Shown piece by piece: positions 1 to 4,946 of a stretch of 9,760 bases of DNA. The position numbers and the translations under genes are program-made. Within the stretch, counting starts at the first letter, position 1; the number at the start of each line of letters is the position of its first letter. Source of the DNA: an uncultured Porphyromonas sp. (GTDB lineage: Bacteria; Bacteroidota; Bacteroidia; Bacteroidales; Porphyromonadaceae); NCBI GenBank assembly GCA_945875135.1, contig CAMCJO010000053.1:1-9760 (forward strand). Direction: 5' to 3'. The notes under the pieces were generated by a model. It saw only the letters and a list, made by a program, of their open reading frames with translations. It was not told where the DNA came from and made no database searches.

Positions 1-55
1 GAGCACCTGACTCATAATCAGGGAGTCCTTGGTTCAAGCCCAAGTGGGACCACCA
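1..55 (+). tRNA. tRNA-Met (CAT), elongator type, 3' part only
   Basis: The 5' part lies before the window. What is visible: the end of the D-stem (1-4), anticodon stem 6-10 paired with 18-22, anticodon loop 11-17 with anticodon CAT at 13-15, T-stem 28-32 paired with 40-44 around loop TTCAAGC, acceptor 3' strand 45-51, discriminator A52 and an encoded CCA at 53-55. The anticodon stem (CCTGA/TCAGG) lacks the G-C triplet of initiator tRNAs. The loop CTCATAA matches elongator tRNA-Met; a lysidine-modified tRNA-Ile(CAT) is less likely but cannot be excluded without the 5' half. An integrase gene follows directly, so the gene is probably the integration site. Confidence 0.9.
28..55 (+). other. putative attL core within the tRNA 3' end
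   Basis: Tyrosine recombinases of prophages commonly recombine in the 3' half of a tRNA gene, with int lying beside the att site. Here the integrase starts 62 bp after the tRNA and points away from it. The T-arm plus acceptor 3' strand is the natural identity block. The exact crossover cannot be seen, because the matching attR copy would lie beyond the right edge. This is inference from position only. Confidence 0.45.
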
Positions 56-69
56 TAGCGGAATAGGCT

Positions 70-112
70 GATATATAGCGGATTAGAAAGAATAACTAAC
101 TCGCTATATATC
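70..112. repeat. 11-bp perfect inverted repeat between tRNA and int
   Basis: GATATATAGCG at 70-80 is the exact reverse complement of CGCTATATATC at 102-112, around a 21-nt loop. It lies between the tRNA end and the annotated int start. It could be a recombinase or excisionase site, an int operator, or a weak transcription terminator of the tRNA. It has no T-run, so a classical terminator is not well supported. Confidence 0.6.
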
Positions 113-117
113 GTCGT

Positions 118-1515
118 ATGAAAAAGTCAAGCCTACTATTTGCAACGAATTTGCAACAAACGCCCCTAAATGAGGCATCGAAAGGACACAAGAGGACAGA
201 ATCGTTGCAAATGTTGCAACGCAAACTACAGACCGCTGGGAAGAACTCTCCCGCAAAACCTAGCGTTACATCGCTACAGACCGCTAGGGAAAACTCACTC
301 GCAATACCAAGCATTATGCAAGTATCAGTAGTTATGGATAAGCGCAGAGCCAAGCAAGACGGAACTTATCCCATTAAGTTACGCTACCGATACCGTGGCT
401 CCGCACTATACTACACGCTGCCCATATCTATACGGGAGGAGTACTTTGTCGATGGTGTTGTCGTGACGACACGCAATAGGCGTATGCTCAACAACCTCAT
501 CGAGGGCTATCGTCAGAGAGCGCAGGCACTACTGGATATGCTCACGGACAGTGGAGATATGCAGGCGTTCGCCAAGCCTAGCGACCTCAAGAGCTATGTG
601 GACAGTGTATTGTCAGGAGATGTAGACCCGACAGCAGAGCTAGAGCAAAACGAAGCCCCCACCCTTGTAGGCGTTATGGAGCGGTTCATCGAAGAGCGCA
701 AGGCCATCTCAGGGTTTAAGTATATAGAGAGCATCGATACGGCACGGACGAAAGTCGAGGACTTCGATCGCAGCGTATTGCTCAGCGAAGTCACCGTCCG
801 CTGGCTCAGAGCGTTTGAGAGTTATTGCCTCTCCGAAGGTATGTCACTCAATGGTCTAGCCGTCTACCTGCGCAATATTCGCACAGTCATCAACTACGCC
901 ATCGATATGGAGCTGATGTCTATCGACCAGTACCCATTCAGGCGGTTCAAGATACGCACGCAGCCCACACAGCACAGGGCTTTGACAGCGGATGAGCTAA
1001 AAGCGGTGCTAACCTACCAACCGACAGGTGAGAGAGATGCTAGAGCGAAGGATATATTCATCCTCTCGCTATGCCTCTGCGGTATGAACGTCAGAGACCT
1101 AATCCTCATGAAGAAGTCCGATATACGAGGCGGTCGCATTGAGACCCTACGGCAAAAGACAGACGTACCCATATCGCTCGCCATACCGCCCGAAGCACTA
1201 GAAATCATAGAGCGACACAAAGGTAGTGGCGAGTACCTGCTCAACCTCAGGGAAGTCTATGCACAGATAGAGTCCGTACCAGGACATCTCAACAAAGGGC
1301 TACGCTGTATACTGCCACACCTGACCACCTACTACGCCAGACACACGTGGGCTACGATCGCTGCCGAGCTAGACGTGCCCGACCCCGTCATCGATATGGC
1401 GCAAGGACGCACACCCACGGGCGTGACGGCTATCTACGTCAAGCGCAATCCATACAAAGCTGACGAAGCGAACCGTAAGGTTTTAGACTACATCTTCGGT
1501 GAAATAGATAACTAG
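118..1515 (+). CDS. int: Tyrosine recombinase / prophage integrase
   Basis: A 465-aa protein that probably integrates and excises this element at the adjacent tRNA-Met gene. Residues about 67-160 resemble the arm-binding domain of Bacteroidota integrases (VVMDKRRAKQDGTYPIKLRY). Residues about 180-285 are the helical core-binding domain. The catalytic domain spans about 290-460, with K347, a YxxR-HTWAT box (Y405, R408, H409), R431 in the AQGR segment and nucleophile Y440. The usual box I arginine is N324, with R326 two residues on; the usual HxxR histidine is Y405; the second histidine position is R431. Such substitutions are known in Bacteroidota recombinases (IntDOT lacks the box I Arg), so the enzyme need not be dead. 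The first 66 residues are a low-complexity repeat extension not typical of the family; ATG316 (M67) is an alternative start. No TAnnTTTG promoter is visible upstream. Confidence 0.93.
   Translation: MKKSSLLFATNLQQTPLNEASKGHKRTESLQMLQRKLQTAGKNSPAKPSVTSLQTARENSLAIPSIMQVSVVMDKRRAKQDGTYPIKLRYRYRGSALYYTLPISIREEYFVDGVVVTTRNRRMLNNLIEGYRQRAQALLDMLTDSGDMQAFAKPSDLKSYVDSVLSGDVDPTAELEQNEAPTLVGVMERFIEERKAISGFKYIESIDTARTKVEDFDRSVLLSEVTVRWLRAFESYCLSEGMSLNGLAVYLRNIRTVINYAIDMELMSIDQYPFRRFKIRTQPTQHRALTADELKAVLTYQPTGERDARAKDIFILSLCLCGMNVRDLILMKKSDIRGGRIETLRQKTDVPISLAIPPEALEIIERHKGSGEYLLNLREVYAQIESVPGHLNKGLRCILPHLTTYYARHTWATIAAELDVPDPVIDMAQGRTPTGVTAIYVKRNPYKADEANRKVLDYIFGEIDN
140..219. repeat. Four TTGCAA palindromic hexamers (possible arm-type sites)
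   Basis: TTGCAA occurs at 140-145, 151-156, 205-210 and 214-219, the first two within TTTGCAAC and the last as GTTGCAAC. The pairs are spaced 11 and 9 bp, close to one helical turn. Clustered short sites beside a putative attL and at the start of int resemble arm-type recombinase sites or operators. The hexamers overlap the annotated N-terminal coding part of int, which supports the idea that this DNA is regulatory. Confidence 0.4.
226..321 (+). repeat. 48-bp tandem repeat, two copies
   Basis: Copies at 226-273 and 274-321 share their first 12 bases exactly (CTACAGACCGCT) and 35 of the first 43. Because 48 is a multiple of three, the repeat gives a 16-residue protein repeat in the int frame, beginning LQTAGKNSP and LQTARENSL. 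It ends just where the typical recombinase N-terminal domain begins (ATG at 316). Confidence 0.75.
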
Positions 1516-1521
1516 TCCTGC

Positions 1522-1551
1522 TTGCTATTCAAAAAGAAAGCATTACATTTG
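1522..1551 (+). promoter_or_regulatory. Bacteroidota-type promoter for hicAB
   Basis: TTG at 1522-1524, then a 19-bp spacer, then TACATTTG at 1544-1551, which matches the Bacteroidota -7 element TAnnTTTG perfectly. The expected transcription start would leave a leader of only about 10-15 nt before the hicA ATG at 1571. A small inverted repeat, TTTG(N6)CAAA at 1548-1561, overlaps the -7 element and could be part of a HicB operator; that last point is inference. Confidence 0.75.
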
Positions 1552-1570
1552 CACATACAAAGACCAAGGT

Positions 1571-1756
1571 ATGAAGTATAGCGAGCTACATCGCAAGCTC
1601 AGGAAGGCGGGGTGCTACCCTACGGGGCTATCGATGGCAAAGCACCCACAGTGGTATAGCCCACACACGGGACGAATGTTTTACACCAGTCACCACGAAA
1701 AAGAAGAAGTGGCGGTAGGTACGCTAAAGAAAATCCTACGAGAGGCTGGGCTCTAG
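1571..1756 (+). CDS. hicA: HicA family toxin (mRNA interferase)
   Basis: A 61-aa protein matching the HicA family over its whole length: an N-terminal MKYSELHRKLRKAGCY helix, the AKHPQWYSPHTGRMF strand segment with the conserved histidine (H25), and the C-terminal GTLKKILREAGL helix. HicA toxins have a double-stranded-RNA-binding-like fold and cleave mRNA. The size is typical and all expected segments are present, so it looks intact. It is followed 23 bp later by hicB, the usual toxin-first order, and has its own promoter just upstream. In a prophage this pair probably stabilises the element or influences host growth or phage exclusion; the sequence does not distinguish these. Confidence 0.9.
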   Translation: MKYSELHRKLRKAGCYPTGLSMAKHPQWYSPHTGRMFYTSHHEKEEVAVGTLKKILREAGL

Positions 1757-1779
1757 TACAAACCAAAATCAATAAGACG

Positions 1780-2178
1780 ATGAAAGAGATTATAGCACAC
1801 ATCGAGAGCAATATGCAGGGACTCTACTCCATTTACGTCAAGGAGGACTTAGCCTATAGCGTCATCGGGGACGGCAAGACCATCGACGAGGCTAAGGATG
1901 ACTTCTTAGCCGTCTATGAAGCCTCTAGACGAGACCACAAGGAGCGCACGGGAGAGGACATCGCCTACTCCTTTCGCTTTGTTATGGACGTCACCGCATT
2001 CTTGCAGAGCTACAAGGGGTACTTAACGCTGTCAGGACTGTCGCAACTCACAGGCATCAACAAAGCGCAGCTATCGCAATACGTCTGTGGTAAGCGACAC
2101 CCTTCCGAGCACACCGAGGAGCGCATCAAAGAAGCCGTCGAGAGCTTTGCAGAAGAGCTAAGCCGAGTCTTTGCGTGA
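1780..2178 (+). CDS. hicB: HicB family antitoxin with C-terminal helix-turn-helix
   Basis: A 132-aa partner of HicA. Residues about 1-65 form the HicB partial RNase-H-like fold (YSIYVKEDLAYSVIGDGKTI followed by DEAKDDFLAVYEA), which neutralises the toxin. Residues about 80-125 hold a Xre-like helix-turn-helix (SGLSQLTGINKAQLSQYVCG), as in HicB proteins that repress their own promoter. The start ATG at 1780 is 23 bp after the hicA stop, so the two are very likely one operon driven from the promoter at 1522-1551. The gene ends 83 bp before the convergent endolysin gene, with only the heptad array between. Confidence 0.9.
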   Translation: MKEIIAHIESNMQGLYSIYVKEDLAYSVIGDGKTIDEAKDDFLAVYEASRRDHKERTGEDIAYSFRFVMDVTAFLQSYKGYLTLSGLSQLTGINKAQLSQYVCGKRHPSEHTEERIKEAVESFAEELSRVFA

Positions 2179-2193
2179 TATAAAAGACTCCTC

Positions 2194-2270
2194 CTAACCA
2201 TTAGCTATTAGCCTTTAGCTCTTAGCCATTAGCCAATCGCCAACAGCCAACAGCTAACAGCTAACCACAA
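2194..2270. repeat. Heptad repeat array at the hicB/endolysin convergence
   Basis: About ten contiguous 7-bp units in one phase from 2194. The first ones read TTAGCTA, TTAGCCT, TTAGCTC and TTAGCCA; later ones are ACAGCCA and ACAGCTA. The opposite sense at the two ends gives an inverted repeat: TTAGCTATTAGC (2201-2212) pairs with GCTAACAGCTAA (2253-2264), 11 of 12 matching. The TAG stop of the endolysin gene (2261-2263, minus strand) lies inside a unit. Lying between convergent genes, it could act as a bidirectional terminator or RNA 3'-end stabiliser, although no T-run follows. Confidence 0.85.
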
Positions 2271-2839
2271 CCCAGCCGTCTTATATCCTCTAGCCTATTC
2301 AGCCAGCCCTTTAAGAAGCGTTTGTTCGTGTAGCGTAGTAGCTCGCGCTCCGTAGCCTTGCGACCCAGCCGAGCCTCATAGCGTCGCACGCTACTATTAG
2401 TTATATCGTGTAGGTACTGCACACGAGCTGCATACAGACGCTCGAAGAATGCACTACCACGACTATTCAGCGCGCCAAGCGTCACATCACCCACCACACC
2501 ATCGCACCGCACACCGAGCAGCCGCTGAGGGATCGTTATGCCATACGCGCCACTACCCCACACCCAGTCCACAAGGATGTTAGCCACACACTGATACTCT
2601 ATGCGATCAGCCTGCCAGCGATCCCAGTACATGCTCTTGAGTATGTCCAGCCACTCAGCGTCCGTCAGTCGCCGTAGCCTATCCACAGTCGGGCGTGGAT
2701 AGCCCTTACGCTTGCAGTACTGCGTATAGGTCGACAGCGTCACGCCCATATTCGTCGCACCGCCACGATCTGTCGGGTCATTCACAAAGCCCCCCTCCCA
2801 CTTCTTTATATAGGGTGCTAATATCTCAACCTTTGCCAT
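2261..2839 (-). CDS. Endolysin, glycoside hydrolase family 108 type (N-acetylmuramidase)
   Basis: A 192-aa phage lysozyme predicted to cut the glycan strands of host peptidoglycan during lysis. Residues 14-33 ([20 protein letters not shown]) carry the GH108 signature, with E15 as the expected catalytic acid. Residues about 60-95 contain the aromatic-rich segment ([10 protein letters not shown] then [10 protein letters not shown]). Residues about 97-180 match the peptidoglycan-binding-like C-terminal domain typical of the family ([12 protein letters not shown] at 114-125). The length is typical and no disruption is seen. There is no signal peptide, so export would need a holin; the membrane-anchored product at 4578-4943 is the candidate. 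It is the last gene of the minus-strand block. Repeat arrays flank it on both sides, and its stop codon lies within the downstream array. Confidence 0.9.
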   Translation of the reverse strand: MAKVEILAPYIKKWEGGFVNDPTDRGGATNMGVTLSTYTQYCKRKGYPRPTVDRLRRLTDAEWLDILKSMYWDRWQADRIEYQCVANILVDWVWGSGAYGITIPQRLLGVRCDGVVGDVTLGALNSRGSAFFERLYAARVQYLHDITNSSVRRYEARLGRKATERELLRYTNKRFLKGWLNRLEDIRRLGCG

Positions 2840-2855
2840 GCTAATAATATCTAGG

Positions 2856-2960
2856 GATTAGTAGTTAGTGGTTAGTGGGGGGCTAGTGCTTCTAGTGGCT
2901 CTAGTGGGGCTAGTGGGGCTAGAAACTAACTACTAGCCACTAACCACTAGCCACTAATCT
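2856..2960. repeat. Composite repeat array: heptads, 9-mers, opposite heptads
   Basis: Left arm 2856-2880 holds TTAGTAG/TTAGTGG heptads. The centre holds five CTAG cores in exact 9-bp phase (2883, 2892, 2901, 2910, 2919). The right arm 2925-2960 holds ACTAACT/ACTAGCC/ACTAACC heptads in the opposite sense. TAGTGGTTAGTGG (2866-2878) pairs perfectly with CCACTAACCACTA (2937-2949), so an RNA or single strand could fold into a 13-bp stem capped by the 9-mers. It fills the gap between the endolysin start and the stop of the 267-aa gene; no gene is seen in it. Confidence 0.9.
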
Positions 2961-2963
2961 CTA

Positions 2964-3767
2964 CTACGTCCACGGGTAGGGTGATGGGCCGGAGGTGACG
3001 AGCCACGAGTCGGACGAGCAACGCACGAAGCGGTAGGTGGTGTTGTTGGAGAGCCATCGGTTGCCCTGCGTGGAGGTGCCAGGCAAGCCGTAGAAGCTGT
3101 GTCCGCTGGAGTAGAGGTAGGCTTTGCGGCGGGTCTGTATGTAGATAGAGCGACCGATCTCAGCCGATAGCCCGCTGAATGATATATACTGATCCTCGGC
3201 ATCGCTCGTCAGTATCCAGTCGCCGTACTTGGGATAGAGGGTAGAGCCTTGCTTGCGTAAGTTAGTATTGGTGACGGGTGTGATCTGGGTCTCTTCCTTG
3301 AGCTTGTTGAGTGCTTGCTTGGTGTTGCTTAGATCTCGTTTACAGTAGGCTAGTTGCATCTCCAGTGAGCTGACGTCACGGCCGAGTGCTTCGTGCGAGG
3401 AGCGTAGCGTCAGGGGGATCTGCGCTCGTACGTATTTGTGCTTGGGTATGCCCGTCCAAGTGTATCCACCGTCTTCTTTTGGATAGTCGTACCTAACACG
3501 GGTTGCTTGTCTCTTGACCTCTACGACGCCACCGTCAGACATGCCTAGCACCTGTAGGTCGCAGATCTGAGTCTGCGCCTCGTTGATCAGGTCGATGGTG
3601 TATTGACTGTTGCTGTCGATCTTGCTATTGGCTGTGGCGAGTTCTTGCTTTACTCCCGTGGCTAGTTGCAGACTCGTGGTAGAATCGCCAATGGCTCTGG
3701 AAAGATCTCGTCTCATCGCCTCGGTGACGGGCTCCTGTGACGTAACACGTTCCTTGTATTCGATCAT
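2964..3767 (-). CDS. Putative phage tail or structural protein, coiled coil
   Basis: A 267-aa protein that I do not recognise as a named family. Residues about 15-75 and 125-160 are heptad-like and predicted coiled coil (for example SSLEMQLAYCKRDLSNTKQA). The middle (80-120) and the C-terminal third (165-267) are rich in Tyr, Ser and Thr and look beta-stranded, as in phage fibre or receptor-binding proteins. The segment YRFVRCSS at 245-252 echoes YRFVRNSS in the 432-aa tail protein (241-248). Two in-frame TAG codons end it (2961-2966). ATG at 3767 is the clear start. It lies between the HU-like and endolysin genes and has array DNA on both sides. Its coding strand is C-rich relative to G, opposite to most other minus-strand genes here. 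A structural role is inferred from composition and context only. Confidence 0.75.
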   Translation of the reverse strand: MIEYKERVTSQEPVTEAMRRDLSRAIGDSTTSLQLATGVKQELATANSKIDSNSQYTIDLINEAQTQICDLQVLGMSDGGVVEVKRQATRVRYDYPKEDGGYTWTGIPKHKYVRAQIPLTLRSSHEALGRDVSSLEMQLAYCKRDLSNTKQALNKLKEETQITPVTNTNLRKQGSTLYPKYGDWILTSDAEDQYISFSGLSAEIGRSIYIQTRRKAYLYSSGHSFYGLPGTSTQGNRWLSNNTTYRFVRCSSDSWLVTSGPSPYPWT

Positions 3768-3772
3768 AGACT

Positions 3773-3903
3773 TTAGTGGTTAGCTATTGGCTTTTGGCCA
3801 TTGGCTGTTGGCTGTTCGCTAGTAGATCTAGTGCTTCTAGTGCCTCTAGTGCTTCTAGTGGGTCTAGAGCCAAAAGCTAACAGCCAACAGCCAAAGGCTA
3901 GAA
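3773..3903. repeat. Composite repeat array with 16-bp perfect inverted arms
   Basis: Left heptads 3773-3821 (TTAGTGG, TTAGCTA, TTGGCTT, TTGGCCA, TTGGCTG twice, TTCGCTA) are followed by six CTAG cores at exact 9-bp steps (3819, 3828, 3837, 3846, 3855, 3864) and then opposite-sense heptads 3869-3903 (AGCCAAA, AGCTAAC, AGCCAAC, AGCCAAA). TTGGCTGTTGGCTGTT (3801-3816) is the exact reverse complement of 3879-3894, with a 62-nt loop holding most of the 9-mers. It fills the whole gap between the 267-aa and HU-like genes. Confidence 0.92.
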
Positions 3904-3905
3904 AA

Positions 3906-4394
3906 CTAGATCCCGATGTTCTCCTCGTTTTGGTTGGAGCCTCCGCCTGCGGGGGGCGTCTGAGGCTGGGTGGGCTCATCGTGAGGCTTGTCCTCGGGCT
4001 TGCGTGGCTGAGGCTCAGCGCTGGTGTAGGCGAAGCTCAGGTTCTGCTGCTTGTGACGGATCGCCTGCCCAGGGACGAAGATAGCGCGGGTCGACTGGAT
4101 AGTCTCGTGCCGTACTTCCTCGGGTGTTGCTACGCCCTTAGCACGGAGCGAGAGGCGGAGGCGTCCGAGGTCGCCTAGGTCTACGATGCGCCCGTTGGCT
4201 AGCTCGGTGGCTACGATCTTGCCGAGGGTGTTGAGGACGGAGAGTACGTCACCGACGCTGATCGCGCTGATCTGCTCGACGAGCTGTGCGATGTCGTCGA
4301 TCGAGGTGACTCCGTCGTACTGAGCTCGTGCGTGATAATAGACGGTCTTGTCTTTGCCAGTTTGTGTCTTCTGGACTGCATACTTGATTGCCAT
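3906..4394 (-). CDS. HU-like (HU-HIG type) DNA-binding protein with Pro/Gln-rich tail
   Basis: A 162-aa protein. Residues 1-123 follow the Bacteroidota HU-like pattern: an N-terminal strand MAIKYAVQKT, a YYHARAQYDG segment, helices SIDDIAQLVEQISAISVGDV and VLNTLGKIVATELANG, then IVDLGDLGRLRLSLRAKGVA and the VPGQAIRHKQQNLSF strand. HU proteins bend and compact DNA as dimers. Residues 124-162 are a disordered, Pro/Gln/Glu-rich tail, unlike short classical HU (about 90 aa). In many Bacteroidota genomes such HU-like genes sit beside cell-wall hydrolase (amidase) genes, and here an endolysin is two genes downstream, so the linkage fits. Its role could be packaging, nucleoid remodelling or late-gene regulation; the sequence does not decide. 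It is flanked on both sides by repeat arrays, with a palindrome array about 80-140 bp upstream of its ATG. Confidence 0.85.
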   Translation of the reverse strand: MAIKYAVQKTQTGKDKTVYYHARAQYDGVTSIDDIAQLVEQISAISVGDVLSVLNTLGKIVATELANGRIVDLGDLGRLRLSLRAKGVATPEEVRHETIQSTRAIFVPGQAIRHKQQNLSFAYTSAEPQPRKPEDKPHDEPTQPQTPPAGGGSNQNEENIGI

Positions 4395-4423
4395 AGTTTT
4401 TAGTGATTTGATTATTAGTAAAA

Positions 4424-4456
4424 AACTAGTGACACTAGTGGCACTAGTGGCACTAG
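4424..4456. repeat. 9-bp CTAG-centred tandem repeat, four units
   Basis: CTAG cores lie at 4426, 4435, 4444 and 4453, exactly 9 bp apart, within units of the form CACTAGTGG. The left heptad arm seen at other arrays is weak or absent here (TTAGTGA near 4400 only). The array lies 30-60 bp upstream of the HU-like gene start on the minus strand. It is one component of the composite array that runs to 4577. Confidence 0.88.
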
Positions 4457-4471
4457 GTGAATGGTCGAAAA

Positions 4472-4534
4472 ATAGACAGGTGTCTTTTGAGTGATAGACA
4501 GCTGTCTATTGAGTGATAGACAGGTGTCTATTTT
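4472..4534. promoter_or_regulatory. Three 22-bp direct repeats, each with a 16-bp palindrome (possible operators)
   Basis: Palindromic cores are at 4472-4487, 4494-4509 and 4516-4531, joined by the 6-bp linker TGAGTG. The middle core, ATAGACAGCTGTCTAT, is a perfect 16-bp palindrome; the third, with GG at the centre, deviates only at the middle; the first has that change and one mismatch at its end. The spacing of 22 bp is about two helical turns, which would put dimeric protein sites on one DNA face. It lies upstream of the HU-like gene and within a repeat-filled gap. It may be an operator array, a recombination or replication site, or another mobile repeat; no binding protein is evident in the window. 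Confidence 0.6.
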
Positions 4535-4577
4535 CTAGCTAATAGCCAACAGCCAAAAGCTAACAGCTAATAGCCAA
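4535..4577. repeat. Heptad repeat arm, six units
   Basis: Contiguous 7-bp units CTAGCTA, ATAGCCA, ACAGCCA, AAAGCTA, ACAGCTA and ATAGCCA, all in one phase. They end one base before the TAG stop codon (4578-4580) of the 121-aa gene. The sense is the same as that of the right arms of the other arrays, so this is the right half of a composite array whose centre is the 9-mers at 4424-4456 and whose middle holds the 22-bp palindromic repeats. Confidence 0.88.
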
Positions 4578-4943
4578 CTACCCCCTCGGGGGCTTGATAT
4601 GCGGAGCTGCCTTGCGATAGTAGTTGAGCTGAGCCAACAGGGTCTCTTGATTGCGTAGCACCTCGTCCAGCTTAGCGTCCTTCTCCTTAAGCTTCAGCGT
4701 CGTATCCAGGAGTGCGTTCTTGAGCGACACTATCTCCTCCTGCAGGCTCATGACCTTTTTATTCAGGTCGCCATTGCGGTCTGCCTGCATGTTGATCGTC
4801 TCATTCAGCTCACGGATTGCCGCACTCGTATCCTTCACATGCTCTATGTGACGCTTCTTACGACCCGCCCAGTATGCCCACACGGTACTCACGGCGCCTA
4901 TGATAGCCGTCACGAGCGACGGCAATACCTCTTGCCACATCAT
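4578..4943 (-). CDS. Small membrane-anchored coiled-coil protein (holin or spanin candidate)
   Basis: A 121-aa protein with one predicted transmembrane segment at about residues 7-27 (PSLVTAIIGAVSTVWAYWAG), followed by a basic cluster (RKKRH) and a long charged coiled coil from about 35 to 108. The basic cluster after the segment suggests that the bulk stays in the cytoplasm (N-out, C-in) by the positive-inside rule. Such single-pass proteins next to phage endolysins are often holin-like or accessory lysis proteins; a spanin would need the coiled coil to be periplasmic. It starts with two consecutive ATG codons, 3 nt after the stop of the 432-aa gene, so the two are translationally close. I see no match to a named holin family; the lysis role is inferred from architecture and position. 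Confidence 0.75.
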   Translation of the reverse strand: MMWQEVLPSLVTAIIGAVSTVWAYWAGRKKRHIEHVKDTSAAIRELNETINMQADRNGDLNKKVMSLQEEIVSLKNALLDTTLKLKEKDAKLDEVLRNQETLLAQLNYYRKAAPHIKPPRG

Positions 4944-4946
4944 ATC

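Noticed and set aside
2179..2260. Classical intrinsic terminator between hicB and endolysin
   Set aside because: Imperfect pairing exists within the heptads, but no T-run follows on either strand, so it is listed as a repeat only.
3768..3905. A small 'smalltalk'-type gene often found near Bacteroidota HU-like and amidase genes
   Set aside because: The gaps beside the HU-like gene consist of repeat arrays; no short frame with a membrane helix was found.
3801..4178. Plus-strand open frame with a Leu/Val-rich start
   Set aside because: It reads through the heptad/9-mer array and then antisense to the HU-like gene; no domain is seen.
4395..4423. Promoter for the HU-like gene
   Set aside because: The minus strand has only partial likeness to TAnnTTTG here, with no convincing -33 element.
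4472..4534. CRISPR array
   Set aside because: The 22-bp units are contiguous with no unique spacers, and no cas genes are present.
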